Below, in pieces: positions 23,845-39,150 of a DNA stretch of 64,000 bases (positions are counted from its first letter, which is position 1; every line of letters starts with the position of its first letter). The DNA comes from Stictocephala bisonia (taxonomy: Eukaryota > Arthropoda > Insecta > Hemiptera > Membracidae): NCBI GenBank assembly GCA_035578905.1, contig JAQJVL010001134.1, positions 62,001 through 126,000 on the forward strand, written 5' to 3'. The notes under the pieces were generated by a model. It was not told the origin of the DNA. It saw nothing but the letters and a program-made list of their open reading frames with translations, and made no database searches. The translations under genes were made by a program, and so were the position numbers.

Positions 23845-23960
23845 CACAAAGGCTATCTTGAGAAACACGCAAGCTGTGGTAGCTTGGTCACGTCTTCTGC
23901 TGGAGTATCTTTACTGCCACAAACTTAGGTGAGATAAAGTCTGACCGCAATACATTTATG
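23845..23960 (+). repeat. Second conserved island, ending in a splice-donor-like site (block A)
   Basis: Matches 39735-39850 with few changes, from CACAAAGGCTAT through CACGCAAGCTGTGGTAGC to CAAACTTAGGTGAGATAAAG. CTTAG|GTGAGA (AG at 23926-23927) is a good 5' splice site. One frame (TKAILRNTQAVVAWSRLL...) is open in both copies; the frame with the longer ATG-initiated reading is broken by TAG in the second copy. A more diverged relative lies at 44635-44715. I do not recognise a protein. It could be an exon of a duplicated non-coding or decayed gene. Confidence 0.4.
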
Positions 23961-24959
23961 TCAACATTATCTTTTCTTTTACATAATGTAGAGGCGAATT
24001 ATATATCTTGTTTATTGCATTTAAAGTGTTGACAGATTTAGTGATAATAAAAAAAATCTGTCGCCTTTCAAACTTTTTAAACAATTTACCTCAAAAAATA
24101 GATCATAAAAATTATATAAATTGCATAGCAATATATAAAAAATGTGTCTATAGTTATGTATTAGGTTTTAGTAAATTTGAATAGAATGATGAACATGATG
24201 ATATTTATTACTTTTTTAAATGCTATGGTATATTTAAATGGGAGAAATCCAAAACTTACAGTTATAGACATATCACAAACAAAGTATATTTCAACGTATG
24301 TAATATGAAGTAAAAATGTGTGTTTGTATGGACAGGGATAAGGTATATTAATATCATAATTGCATAATCATAATATAAAAACAATCCTTATACATATTAT
24401 AAATACACCTTTTTAAAATACACTTGTAATGGTTAGGGAAAATATGCTTGCAATGGACGAATAAATAATAGGTAACAATATTTGAATATGCTTAGTAAAT
24501 TTGAAAAATGTCTTAATAAAACATATGAAATTATATGAAGTTGTATTTATACATTTAGTCGACAAACAACTACTGATAAATAATTCACGATTTTAACCAT
24601 TATAACACCGAAAAAATACATATTATCATTAGTATTGTAAAATAATAAAATTGTGAACATAATAGGTTACAGTATCATTAAAATGTCTTATTTAGGAAAT
24701 TACAAATTATAATTCATACATCATCATAAGACTGAAAAATGCATATTATTATTGTAAAATAATAAAATTTAGAAAATATATTTAAAAGTATTTTTCAATT
24801 TCGATTTCTTTGATTTTCGTGTGCATTTGCGTTAAAAAACCCTTTTCATGTTCTATATTATTACAGTGGCATTCAGTTACTTTTCAATTTGTATCTGACA
24901 CATTATATGTATATTTAAACATACATTATACATTAGTCAATCATTTAAAAGGCTGATAC

Positions 24960-25165
24960 AGGACATGCATTGGTACTGATACATCTTGTATTGGGAAAAG
25001 CACAGGTGAGAGCAAGATGTAGCTGTTAATTCCAACTGACAAGTTAATCAAGACCTGACGAAGATTGAACTTCGTAACGCTCCAAGTGTTCCGGGAGTAA
25101 TCGGAAAAGAAATCTCTCTTTGAACTTAGTCCGTTGAAGTTGTATTGCTTCAATGTCCTGTGAGA
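24960..25165 (+). repeat. GAGAGCAAGATGTAGCTGTT repeat, copy 1 of 5
   Basis: Shared order in all copies: CTTGTATTGGGAAAAGCACA, GAGAGCAAGATGTAGCTGTT, AACTGACAAGTTAATCAA, CTGACGAAGATTGAACTTCG, CTCCAAGTGTTCCGGGAGTA, ending near TCAATGTCCT. The CTGACGAAG...CTTCGTAA portion can fold as a small hairpin. Other copies: 29096-29245, 41280-41450 (split by a SINE), 43800-43990 and 48680-48850. The family is unnamed to me; the size suggests a SINE or the end of a longer element. Confidence 0.7.
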
Positions 25166-25169
25166 TTTG

Positions 25170-28100
25170 AAACAGTTTTGACCCCGATAATTTAATTTTG
25201 AGGTTTAGAATTATTTTTGTTTTAGAACTATATTATATAATGAAATTATTTATCCTAATAAATAACTAGTACAATACGTATTTTTATCAAAAATTGCATA
25301 ATTACTATTAATAAAAACACTAAAATAAAAGAATGTATTGTTTTCTTTCTTTAATCGTGTCACAAAAATAATACAATGTAATTATTAGACGTGTACGGAC
25401 CACTTTCTTTGTTATCATTTACAGTTATATATTGCAGACTTAAAATATTGATAAACACCGGTATTTACATATTAATTTAGTTCACTATTTAGAAATGACA
25501 TGTTTTTCCTTCTCTGTGGCTTAGCATGTATAAATAAAAAACTAGTACACCAATAAACGACAAATCCATTGTAAAACAATACATACGTTACAAAAGTGGT
25601 TGAGTTTAGGATTAGAGATGTTTAAGAAATATTTGACCTTTCTTTAACTAGTTTCATATTTATTACAAATTATATCTAATAAAATCATTCCGCTCAAATT
25701 TACAACTATTGTTAGTTCTTAAAAAAAGCATTGTTTATGATTAGTGTTTACTTTTGGTTTTTGTTTATTTTTTTTTAATTATGTAAAGTTAGCGAAGGTT
25801 ACCATAGGTAAATATGGCTATACCATTACTAGTGTTCTATTACATTAATATCTAAAACTATATAATTATTAATATAATGAACACAAATTTGACTTGTGTA
25901 ACACAAATGTGTGGAGATAGTATAATTAATGAATGAATGAACTAAAGACAGTATAATTAAAAATGAATTTGCATACATTTTTTTATGTACTTATCTTTTC
26001 AAATAATTTGTATTATGAATCATTCGATTGTATTATGAGTGTATATTTATAAGTTAACTACATACATTTAAATATTTTAGCCCGTTGCATTATTTAGAAA
26101 TATGGGTAGGATTTCTCTTTTAAATTTGATGTAATGTTAATTGGACAGTCATGTCTTAAACTTTTACTATTTAATCAACAGTGTTTTTTTTAAATTTGTA
26201 GTTGAACATTTTATTTTTATTATAATGTTTTGAGCATTGTCGTTCTGATATTATGGAGATATTACGCACTATTAGGTAAAACGTGATATGGGAATAAATG
26301 ATTTCTATGATTGTTACAAAACTATATAACCAGCGTTCTATGATATATATATATAAGAACAAGCTATTGACATATTTTGTATAAATAAAAATTTTAAAAA
26401 ACGTAAGTATAAGAAAAATCACATATAATAAATTAAAGTTTAATACATTTATTTTAAGTTATGCATTTAAAATTGTTGATATTGAGAATTGATTGGCTGA
26501 TCTGATATATTTAAAGGTTCAGTATTTATATTTAAATATAAAGCCAATGTTTAGTAACATGGAAAATGTTCATGATTATATTTATTGTAATGCATAATTG
26601 GGCATATGTTTGTCAAAACTCTATTATTCAATCAACACATTTTTTTTATATTTTAATTGTTATGTTTTTGTTTTAAAAGCATTATAATTTTTCCCCTAAA
26701 GTATGGATGCAACTTTGTTTTTCGATAATAAAGCATTTAGTTAATAAATGTACTGTTCAACTGAACACTTGCTTTTTTCTCGTCTGTAGTCAAATTGTGT
26801 GATCATCTTAACTCCAGAATCAAGGGGTCGTTCACTTTCATAGGGGCGTACCTTTCGTATGAAGGGATGCCAAATTGCATCTCTTCAGCCTCGACGTTGG
26901 AGCGAGATCCATGTTTTCAGTCTATTTAGTTTGTATCCTAGTCATATCTTTCTACAGTATTACATATATATCAGTATTACAGATATTTCTCATAATGTCG
27001 TATCTTTTTACTAAAAAAAGTCCCTCAGGATGTTGTTTAAAATTTAAAATTACTGACTCTGTAACTGCTAAACACTAATTAAAGTATATTTTTCATCAAC
27101 CACTTATTATAAACTAATAAAAAAAATAAAATAAGAGAAATAACCTTCCTCATGTAATATAAAATATCAATCTATATTGAATTGATTAAATAATATTTTA
27201 ACACTAATAATACTTTAGTAGAATATATTATTATAATAAAATATATTTAAAAGAATTTAATTTATATTTATAAAGAAAGATTAATAATTTAAACAGTTCT
27301 TAAAAATGTCAATTAACAATAAACGATTCCTATAGTACTAAATGTAATTTATATAGGAATATTAATTTACACAAATAAGTTGAAATTAGCAAAGGCATAT
27401 GTAAAACATATTTCAGTGCACTTTAGAACATTATTATTGCTTTAAGAATAACTTTTCATAGGATTAATAACACATTTACATTATACTCATAGCTAAACTA
27501 GGCTGATTAAAAAAAATGTACGAAGTTACTAATTATGAAAGTCAAAGTTAAAAATTATTGTTATAATAAAAATTAAATTTTAAAACCGTAAAACAATCGT
27601 AAACACTATTTAGTTAACTGCTTGTCCATATTTAGTTATATGATAAGTGTAAGGAAAAGAAATAATGTGACAGCCGTATATCTGAGATATTTCATGAATC
27701 TTAGCAGAAGAAAACAAATAGTTTGGTCATAAAAATGTATCACACTTAACTTTATTGAATAACCAATATTCAAATGTTGAAAAAGTGTTTTAGCAGTATT
27801 ATATGTAACAACTAAGGCCAGCAGAACAAAGAGTATATCAAAAGAAATCTATACGGAAACACAATTCTTTCGATAATCATGAACAAACAAATCGTACGCC
27901 AATTCAAACTCGTGATCAGTATATAAGATGTAATGTAGAGAAACGACAGGGAGGACATAGCGGGGAGGGACATATTGACATAAGCGTTGTATTAACATTT
28001 CAAGAGGAGTGGAAGATCTAAGAGGAATGGCTTTCACGACAGTAAGCGGGAAAGATTCAACCTACAAATTCACCCAAATCAACACAGTGAGCACGTATTC

Positions 28101-28280
28101 AAAATGGATTTAATTTGATATTATATTTTACTTTAACTAGTTAGTTTCTAGCAATTCATTACCAATACGATATATGTATCCTACCATACCGCATTTTTCA
28201 ATTAAAATAAAGTAGTAGTTAAAAAAAATTATTTTACTGTATTTTACATATTTTAGGGTTATAACATCTAAAAATTACAA
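25170..28280. other. AT-rich part of block A without recognised genes
   Basis: Nothing corresponds to this 3-kb stretch in block B, so it is either an insertion here or a deletion there. A slightly GC-richer patch at 26800-26930 and a minus-strand 62-codon frame at 27849-28037 show no family signature. Confidence 0.4.
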
Positions 28281-28560
28281 GTAAATGCGAAATATTTAGT
28301 TAAAAGTTTCAAAATGAACTGAAATTAATTTAACTTAACTGACTGCTAGAATAAAAGGGTAACAACAAATTATATAAGACAAATGAGGGTAGCCTTTCTG
28401 CAATCATTGGAGTTTTGAATCGGTATGTTTGTGAAGAGACAGCACACAATGGTCCTGTCTCTTTAAATTTGGAGGAATATCAAGTAAATTTGGCTTAAGG
28501 TGGTTCAAAAAGGTTTTGGTGAGTATTTTATTTTCAAATTTTATAATAAAAACTATTTTA
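28280..28560 (+). repeat. Right-hand repeat segment with the inverted CTGATTGCAG motif (block A)
   Basis: AAATGAGGGTAGCCTTTCTG and CAATCATTGGAG at 28380-28412 are the reverse complement of the motif at 20951. The same segment occurs at 42060-42300 and 44080-44390. Homology runs on past the motif on both sides, so the motif is not the outer end of the repeat. Confidence 0.6.
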
Positions 28561-29095
28561 ATGTACCTTCTGTTGAGACATAAAAAATATAAGAACAGTT
28601 ATTTTTAACCACTACATTAGAACTTTTGGTCTTATGAAGTGATGAATTTAGCAGACTTTAAACCAACTAGAAGACAAACCATTCAAAGTAAATATTTAAA
28701 TTTTTACAACTACGTTATTTTATACACAATTGAAAGGATTAAGATAAAACAATGTAAAAATATTGATAAAGTTAAAGGATAAAAAAGATATTAATTTGCA
28801 GGTTTTAGTGATATAGTTCACAGATTATACATTCAAAATGATCTCATGGAAATACTACATATATTTCACAAAGGTTTAGAATAGCATAAAATATTACACA
28901 TGCACAACTAGATTCAAAATTCATAAGGGCCTATTTTTGTGTTGCCTATATTAAACATAAGTCATCAATGCTATTTGAGAAGCCTTTTTGTAAAATATGT
29001 GGATAAGTTAACTTTGTATTATTAAACATTAACACCATTATTAATTAATATATTGTTAATATGGAAGAATTCAATATAGTCAGCTCTAGTAATTG

Positions 29096-29245
29096 TACAA
29101 AACACAGGTGGAGAGCAAGATGTAGCTGTTAATTGCAACTGAGAGTTAATCAAGATCTGACGAAGATCAAGTGTTCCAAGTGGAATTGTAAAGGAAATCT
29201 ATCTCTGGAATCAGTCTTTTGGGGTTGTATAACATATATTTTCAA
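29096..29245 (+). repeat. GAGAGCAAGATGTAGCTGTT repeat, copy 2 of 5
   Basis: Closest to the 48680-48850 copy, with which it shares the preceding TCAGCTC...AATTGTACAAAAC and the following ACAACATATAT. It has lost about 15 bases around the GTAACGCTCC portion. Confidence 0.7.
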
Positions 29246-29386
29246 CCTGAAATGGATCTTAGTTGATTGATAGTATCAATATCATCTAATAGATAAGTTG
29301 AAGTTTCATTTTTCATTGTTTTACTTTCATCGTTGACTAAATCTATAAATTGATGGTTAATACTCAATTCATAACACAATCTAAGA

Positions 29387-31109
<1,723 letters not shown>

Positions 31110-31310
31110 TACTGGTGAACAAGTCGATGCTCCCAAGTCCCCTCCGGGATCAATAGATATTCCTCTCTCCTTTACGATAGTCCTAATCCTCTAACATCTA
31201 ACATGGTCATATATCTTACATTACTTTATCCTCAAACCATAATCCTGGCTGATTTGTAGGTTTGCTTTGTTGACGTGTCGCACTGCTCGAGTAGGGTAGA
31301 AACAAGATCG
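31110..31310 (+). repeat. Single monomer of the 176-bp satellite (block A)
   Basis: Contains the recognisable order CCAAGTCCCCTCCGGGATCA, CTAATCCTCTAAC, TCTTACATTACTTTATC, CTGGCTGATTTGTAGG and CACTGCTCGAGTAGGGTAGA of the array at 50380-53400. It sits at the corresponding place of block A, and the right flank (TGGTTTAAGAATGAAT-like at 31380) also matches the right flank of the array (53490). Confidence 0.8.
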
Positions 31311-31984
31311 ACCAGTCTTATCAGTTCTAAAATAAAACTACTGAACCGCTGTAGAAACTGTTTAAATATATGGTAATACTGATTTAAGAATGAATGGTTG
31401 TTTATTAAATTTATTATATTAGCTCTTATAAAATTTCTAAATAAATTCGATAAGGGCCAGCTGCTCATATTTGCTGAGCGATGCATCTTTGATTTTATCA
31501 CTGATGACCTTTCAGCTCATAGGGGAATTCTCATAGAGAAAATTAGAATTTTAAAAATTTTTCAATGATGCTAAGTAATTTAAATACTGATTTTTTTATT
31601 CAATAATTAAGTAACTAAGCTTTTTCTGAGTGATTTTTCATAACAAATGAATTATCTATCATCAAGGACAACAGAAAAGTAAAGAAACTGTATATAGGTG
31701 AATTGTGTCTTTGCAGAGGGTATTTAGGCTTAACAATAAATAAATATCTGAATTATTGTTGTTAAAATAATATTTATGAGTACGGTAACAAAATTAGGAA
31801 CAAAATAGCTTTGAAACTATTGAAAATACTGCTGATTTTGAATTACTATTAAAAGAAAAAAAAATTATCTCAATTTAGCCCAACTTAGGGTTTTTTTCTT
31901 AAAACACGATTATTAATTTAGTCAATGCAATCAATGATAAACCATTTAAAACGATTTAATATGAGCTATATGTGATTATAAATT
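31311..31984. other. AT-rich flank of the satellite monomer
   Basis: An 89-codon minus-strand frame at 31232-31501 overlaps the satellite monomer and is not considered a gene. Nothing else was recognised. Confidence 0.5.
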
Positions 31985-32460
31985 CGTATAAATAAATGTA
32001 CCAAAACTGTAGTAAAAGGTAAATTATTTGATAAAAATATTAGGTTTATCGTCTGATTTCAACATTCCAACACGAAATTGCCCTTAATAACAATAATTAC
32101 TCATTGACATTTTTATACAGGGGTTTCTTAACAAAGTTATTGAACGTAAATTCCAATCTTTGTTAAATATTGTAATAATTAAAATAAATTTTGGTTTCAA
32201 CAATTTTAAACATGTGTCTAAATTGACAGTACTTTAACTGAACCAACAATACAAGCTAATTAATTAAATGTTATCAACAGATTGTGGTCATTAATGCTCT
32301 TAACTTCAAAGACAAGCCCTAACGAAGCCTAGCTAAAAGGAGTTGATTGGATTACGCAATTAAATCACGTGGGTTAGAGATATTGTTTTTTTCAGAAACT
32401 AACTATAAATTTAACTGTAATAATTTCATTGAAATAACCAACATTTCGCATCTATCTCAC
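31985..32460 (+). repeat. Right end of the recognised homology in block A
   Basis: Matches 54640-55120: GATTTCAACAT, TTGACAGTACTT, CTAATTAATTAAATG and TAACGAAGCCTAG...AAAAGGAGTTGATTGGATTA. A weaker match to the last part occurs near 45630. Confidence 0.65.
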
Positions 32461-34229
32461 TTTATGTTTAATTATTTTTTGGTGGCAATATGTTTTACCT
32501 GTTAGTAACTTCTAGGTTTTTTTATCAACTAAAATCATTTCTTGTAAAAACACTTTCTGTAAAAAAATATTTTGGCATTATCATTACTCTTCTATAATAA
32601 TGATAAGTGAGTCATATGCAACTAGGTTACAGTGATGAAAACAATTATTTATGGTTCATATAATATTAACTTCTTCTGTAAGTTATAAGATTAAGAACGC
32701 TAAAATAAAATAGTTTATATGTGGAAGAAGGAAAACATAATCATGTTGTGAAACTGGAATGACGCCATAAAAGTAGCAGTTAATAACTTTTATACGTCAC
32801 TGCACTTAACATTTATAGTGTTTAGGTTACACCATATATGTTATTGGTTTTAAAAATAATCTAAATCAAGATTACGTATGACTGATTATACATTAATATT
32901 GCAACACAAGTGAACGTCACAAAACACAAACTCATCACAAGAACAAAATGTGCAGATATTATAATGATTAATTCAGTAAGGCAAGTTTACCATCCTCAGA
33001 CCAGAGAGATTCACAAAGGATTCCTTGTAGTGCACTTGTGTTGTAATATTATATAAGTCCCAGTAATTAAGTCATTATATATTTTACTTGTTTTGTTGAT
33101 TAGTAATAATAGTTTAGAATAAAAATTGCATAATGCTAATAATTGAGGGATAGGAAATATAGATATTTTAAAATTATAAAACATGAGCATGTAAGGTTTT
33201 ACCATAGTACCAAGTTTTGTTAGCGTTAAAAGTAACATAATAACGATAATATTCTGTAAAAAAACTCAAACAATATATTTTAGAAAAAACACTAATTCGA
33301 ATTATTACAGACGATCCGCTTTATCGTAAAAAATGTAAAACTTTATAAAATAAATTCCGTAATAGAAAATGGAACACTTGAACGTTTTGATCAAGATGGT
33401 TATAATTTTATAATGTTTACTACTAATTCATATCAAAATCAAATAAAAATTTAAGTTGTTAATTTTGTATTATTTTCCTTACATACTGATTTTGTTATGG
33501 TATTGAAATAATAGCAATCAATTAAAAAAACATTAAAAATTTAAACTTAAACTAAATATAAATTGAAATGTTCATGTCTAAAACCACGTCAATCGAATAA
33601 TCCTACAGGATGAATATTTACTAGAATCACGGTGTGAATATGTAAAGGCCGGCGTCAGAGAGGGCACACGAGTCATACATATTTAAATTAGTTTTTTGAA
33701 ACTCTATGAATATAATCATATCAGGATAACTTCCAATATGAGTGCGAAAGAGTAACTATATGCGTTATATACATCGAAGTAAAACAATTGAGTTAACATA
33801 TTTAATTATATTAACATATTAATATTTCCTCAATATGGAAAGGCTAATATACGTTATTGTCTAACAAATCAAATGCAATCTTAAACTGTACATGGTGTGA
33901 TGGACTGGAAGTAACGAGACTAAGTTTTTGTATTTAGTCAGACTACCAACAACCTAAACTGACCGAAATTTATTTTACTATTTTATTTCTCTTCGAAAAT
34001 TCGAAAATTATTTTATTTGTCTTCGAAAAAACTAAGGTTTCAGCCATCAGAAACAACAAACAATAACAAATGAAAGTGCTGCGTTAAATAAAAAAAGAAT
34101 GTATAATCCTCGATAAAAATTCGAACTTTACATCAAAAGAAATTTATGTAAATTATATTAGGAAAAGTAATAAAAAAGTGAGCTGACCATTTTATTTGTG
34201 TTGGTTGTGAACCAAGAACAGCCAAGGTA
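32461..34229. other. AT-rich DNA between the two blocks, nothing recognised
   Basis: If the duplication is strictly tandem, this should have a counterpart beyond 55120, but I could not align one by eye. No gene was recognised. Confidence 0.45.
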
Positions 34230-34899
34230 TTGACAAAGCTTCATGATATGTATTATGTAATTTATACCCATCCGCCAACCCATACATGTATGTAAATACT
34301 TACAGAAATCTACTGTATCTAACATTTTATAATTCTATTCTATTTAAGATTTTTAAGGTTAAATTTATTACAATATATACTCCATGTTATTAGCTATGAA
34401 CGATTCTCACAAACTTTTCGTGAATTATAATTTACTTGCTTTGATCAAACGCTCTAGATTGTGATCATATTTTTACTTGATTTCCAACAATGTGAGCATT
34501 GTTGCTCTATCCCATGCCACACGTTCTCATTTACTGAGTTTTTTCAATCCTCTTCACAACACTTTTGGCCTACAATAAAAAATCATTCTATGGTAATTTT
34601 ATAAATATAAAAGTAGGACTAAACAGTCGCATATTTCTTCTAATCAGTATGTTCTTCTCTTACTAACAGTATTATTTAACAAATAATAAATAAAAGAAGA
34701 AAATTACATTACATTTATGTGATTGCCAATATTTATTCCACTGTAAAACTTTCTTCACTGGAGGGTTCCTTTGAGGACTACACTGAACGGTAGGGGTGTC
34801 AAAACATCTCCCATTATCGACCTTGTGTCACCCTTAATTTTCACTTTCCCTTTAGACTACTTTATTGCTATGATTATGAAAATTAAAGTATGAATAATC

Positions 34900-36965
34900 C
34901 TTATGAACAAAGTAAAGATTAACATGACATTGTAACACATTGATATTTATGGCTGGTTCATACACACAATTGCTAAATAAAGATAATTATATTGGATAAT
35001 CTAATAAATAGCTGAATTTAGAGCATCAAGGCTTGTGGTCAGCAAATATGTTTTATCATTCTTTTAATTTTGATTTTCATGTTTTTAAGGTGGCAATACT
35101 CCCAAAACCCATTTTTTAAAAAATTTGTTGGAAAAAATACAAAGTACTCCTTAAATGGTGTCGTAAGGCTACAGTAAGAAAAATATTTAAAAACCCATTT
35201 CCATCCCCCTTACTCCCCCTCTGTTACAAGATTACTAAATATACTAATACTGTATGCTTAATAAACAACGTAACTATTTTTTAAATGAAGATATCTTTAT
35301 CCAGTTTTATTTATTTTTTAGATAAGGTGTTACTTTACAAACTGTAGTAAGGGATTTAATTTAATTTAGTTAATAATGTTTTTGTAAAAAGAAAAAACTA
35401 AAAATACAACAAAAATCTAAATACATATATTTTAAAATATTATATTTTTAATACTTACATTTGTGCTTAGTACATAGTTTTATGTATATTTAAAACTTCA
35501 GCTTTCTAGATCCAAAAATAAAAAAATTATTGTGTTTACAGTGTTGAAAAACGTGTAAAAATAAAATTGTCGGGAAAAAACTAAAACGTATAAACAAAGA
35601 AATGGCATATATTATTAAACACTTTTTTCAAAATTAGATTACATTTATGTTATTACTTACAAAAGTAGTTACTAAAACAGTCCTGCTTTATATGTCACTC
35701 CTTCTTTGGCGTTTGTTTCTTTTATTTATTCCTTTTATTTAACTTCTGCCACCTTTTAGATATAGCGAAAGAAGCTTTTACGTTCGCTTAGTAAGTTATT
35801 TTCTGGCATTCCGTTTCTTTGCTGCTTGCTTCATATTGTTTCAACTTCAAATGTCACAATAACAAACAAAGAAAAGCACCTATTCACATTAACAGCAGCA
35901 TGTATAGTTTATGTGTACAATGACAACCGCAACTGGCATTCACAACAAAATGATCAACAAAACAGATTCCATATGTTCAGGCCAAAGAAAAATGTGACAG
36001 ATGTCTGATCAGTGCTGCTACTCAGCAGACAAACTAAACTGGTAAAATGGTGAAACAGAGCACATTTTAGTTTATTACTTTTATAATGTACTAAAGAATA
36101 ATTTACCAAAAAACTGCACACAGATCGAATAATTGTGCATTTTGACCTTAAAAAAAGTTAAATAATAACATTGATATATTAAAAATAACTATGAAAAACT
36201 GTTTAAATAATATTTATAGATACACAAATAATACAAAATCGAAATAAACATGTATTTTTTTTCTCATTTTTTGGGTGTACTGCCCCATTAGAGCAAAAAA
36301 ATTACTAGAATTATCGGCATACAGGTTTTAGAAAGATTATGACGAGCTGTTAAAAATTTGAAAAAGTTTTACAAACATAATTTATAAAGTAGATTATGAT
36401 GGACTAACTATATATTTTATGTGTCAGATATGTTTTGAACTGTTTTTTAAGGATTATATTGGGTTTAAATATTACATAAAACGATGGTTTTTTTCAATCG
36501 ATCTTATAGAAGTATTTTTATGTTCATTAGAATAATTATAGAGAAATTGAGAAAATATCACAAATATTTTTATGAAGAATTAGAAATTACTACCACTAAG
36601 CCATACTTTTCTTTCAAAACAATAATTTTTACGTTGAAGTGTCCATTTGTGTGAACAAACCAAATTATAACAAGTTCTGTCCCGAGGGACAAATTATCAT
36701 TCAATGTCTTTACAAAATTATTTAACAATGGATTACAATTGTTTAACAGTAACTTTCTGTTATTTATAGCCTTGTCAGACATGTTAATTTCGTTACCAAC
36801 CTATTTACTACTACTTGTGGGATTCTGTTACTAATGAATACATATGTTTGGAACCGTAGCATTGCCACATTTACAACATCTTGGTTAATTTTGAACAAGT
36901 AACAGCTTTAGAGGAGACATTTATTGTAGATTAGTAAATATAAAGAGTAGATTAAATAGAAATTA
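34900..36965. other. AT-rich part of block B
   Basis: No gene recognised. 36790-36890 resembles 19700-19790 (shared TTTGGAAC and GCATTGCCACAT blocks), a diverged relative of the X-box island. Confidence 0.45.
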
Positions 36966-37138
36966 AAATCTTTTCCGTTAATTCACTACCATAACCATAA
37001 CTTAGGTTAACGTAACATAACCAAACCATGCCTAACATAACATTACTAAACCTAAAACAACCTAACCAAACCTAACGTAACCTAACCAACACTTACATAA
37101 CCTTACAAAAGTAGTGGTGGTTTATTAACGGAAAAGGT
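36966..37138. mobile_element. 173-bp MITE, second intact copy
   Basis: The ends TCTTTTCCGTTAATTCACTA and the reverse of TATTAACGGAAAAGG match the element at 14560-14731, with almost the same length. The interior here reads in the opposite sense (AACCTAACCAAACCTAAC runs). No target duplication is obvious. Confidence 0.7.
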
Positions 37139-37900
37139 TCAACAGTTAGTTGATATACACACATTATCTTTATATTAGTATTATTCAATTAAACATCTCA
37201 TATGTGAATATTCAGTGAATATGATACAATTACAACTTAACATAAACTAGATGTTATTGAATCATATAATTGTCCCAAACGTTTCTTTATGGAAAAGAAG
37301 AATGACTGATTTGATGATATCTTTTTTAAGATTTTCAAATAGCACGTAATATAATTGTAGAAGTTTTAAATATTGGGCAATATAATCTTCAAGCAAATAT
37401 TTTAAAATAGCCAGAAAAAATTATTTATGACAGTCAAGATTTGATTACTTCCTTTATATCATTTTTAGATTTAAATTCCAATCAAAGCTACATTGAAAAT
37501 ATGGATATACATTTACGTTATCATATTTGCCATGAGGTTTTGAAAGGTTAATTACCCCTGCTCTCTATTTAGTATAAACCAAAATATTTGATGAAGTTTT
37601 ACTTAATAAACTAGGACTAATTTAACAATACTTGTTGTATGTTTTAAGAAATCAACCATAGCTCAAGGAATTTATATATTTTTTTTCTTTAAGGACTATA
37701 GAACACTATTCTTTACTGCTTCAAAAGTGAACTGTCCCACATTTTAAGGTGTAGATTGTTGAAGCATAAACTTGTAGATATTTTAAGGCCTTTTTATAAT
37801 TTACGTTGTCAAAAATAAATATTATGTTAAAAAATGCTATACTTTTGTATTGTGGACATAATGATATGTCTTATTATCATTTTAGATACTTGAAAATTGC
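37139..37900. other. AT-rich part of block B
   Basis: Nothing recognised. Confidence 0.5.
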
Positions 37901-37904
37901 GTAA

Positions 37905-38160
37905 ATAAAGCAAAGGGCTGCAAAATATTAAAGGGAAAGGTTTTTTTTGTTCTGTCCTTGAGTAGCAATTTCCGATACAACCCTCTACTGATTGCAGAAA
38001 GCATCCCCTCGTTTTACCCTTCACCATTTCCTGCAGCCCCTTTAGCAACGTTGACAGTAAAGCCTAAGGTTACCACTGTTATAGTACAAAGTATCCTCCC
38101 ACTAATCGAATGAGTCAATATTGTTAATAGAAAACATTTTGGTTTATATGGTCGTAAACA
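37905..38160 (+). repeat. CTGATTGCAG repeat segment (block B copy)
   Basis: The best preserved of three copies: TGTCCTTGAGTAGCAATTTC, CTACTGATTGCAGAAAGCAT, CCCCTCGTTTTACCC, CCTTTAGCAACGTTGACAG and TTTATATGGTC. The minus-strand 73- and 80-codon frames here are by-products. Confidence 0.65.
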
Positions 38161-38954
38161 TTTTCCCAAATATTGGTGTGGTATGTTAGTTATGTAGAAC
38201 TTATTTATAAAACTACTGATAGTCAGTACTTTAAATACACTAAAATTAATCCGCATAGCAGGCTAATTAACAATCCAAAACCAATTATATTATAAATACT
38301 GTATATTATGTTATATATTCATTCTAAAGAATTAGCCTAGTGTAATTTAGTTTTAGTTATTCTGAAGTATTGCTATATTGTAATTTGAATATATTTGTAT
38401 TAAAAGGCATTGCCGTCGGTCAATAAATGAAATGGAATATTGACTAAGAGGAAAACATTGGTTTTGTGTTTACAGATTTTACTGAAAAACTAAATAATAA
38501 CAAATAGAATTCCTTATAAGTCGTAAGAAGTTTTATTTCTCATGAGTGATTCTAGCCAGCGTTAATCTCAATAAATGATTAACTGTAATAAATTGTATAA
38601 TATTTTTCATACTTTAGACTGTCAATTCAGCAAAGTATATTAAAACCACGTGTTTGTTTTTAAAAATAAGAACCTTAAGATATAAAATGTATCAAAACAC
38701 CTTATTTTATTAATATCTTATTTAATCACGATTAAAACAAGTGTACAAATAGTTTCTATTGCAATTAAGATAATTATTTTAAAGATAACTAATTTGATTT
38801 GTAGGTTATCATTTTCTAAATAAAATGAGAACATAATTAATATTGATAGGTCAACGTAGATCAATCAAATAAATCAATATTAGTTTAAATATCAATAGCG
38901 GTAATTTTAATACATATAGTAATGTTATAACAGTAAAATAAGATAACCATCAGA

Positions 38955-39150
38955 TGGTATTTGACTTTGAGAGATCATCTTTACGCCTTGTTATGTTGGC
39001 TACACTGTGATTTACTGGTCACTGGTAACCATGGAAACGCGTGGGTGGCATCACGTCATTACCACACAAACCGTTGCTTGGTGTAGAACCTAATAAATTG
39101 AACGTTATTTTGATTTGTATAACTCAATTGTTTTGCTAAGTTCAGTTAAC
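38955..39150 (+). repeat. Strongly conserved island with the X-box-like motif (block B)
   Basis: Partner of 23080-23250. GTAACCATGGAAAC at 39025-39038 and the roughly 75 bases from TGTTGGCTACACTGTGAT to CACGTCATTACCAC are unchanged between the copies, except for a 4-base difference just after (CACA inserted). Confidence 0.6.
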
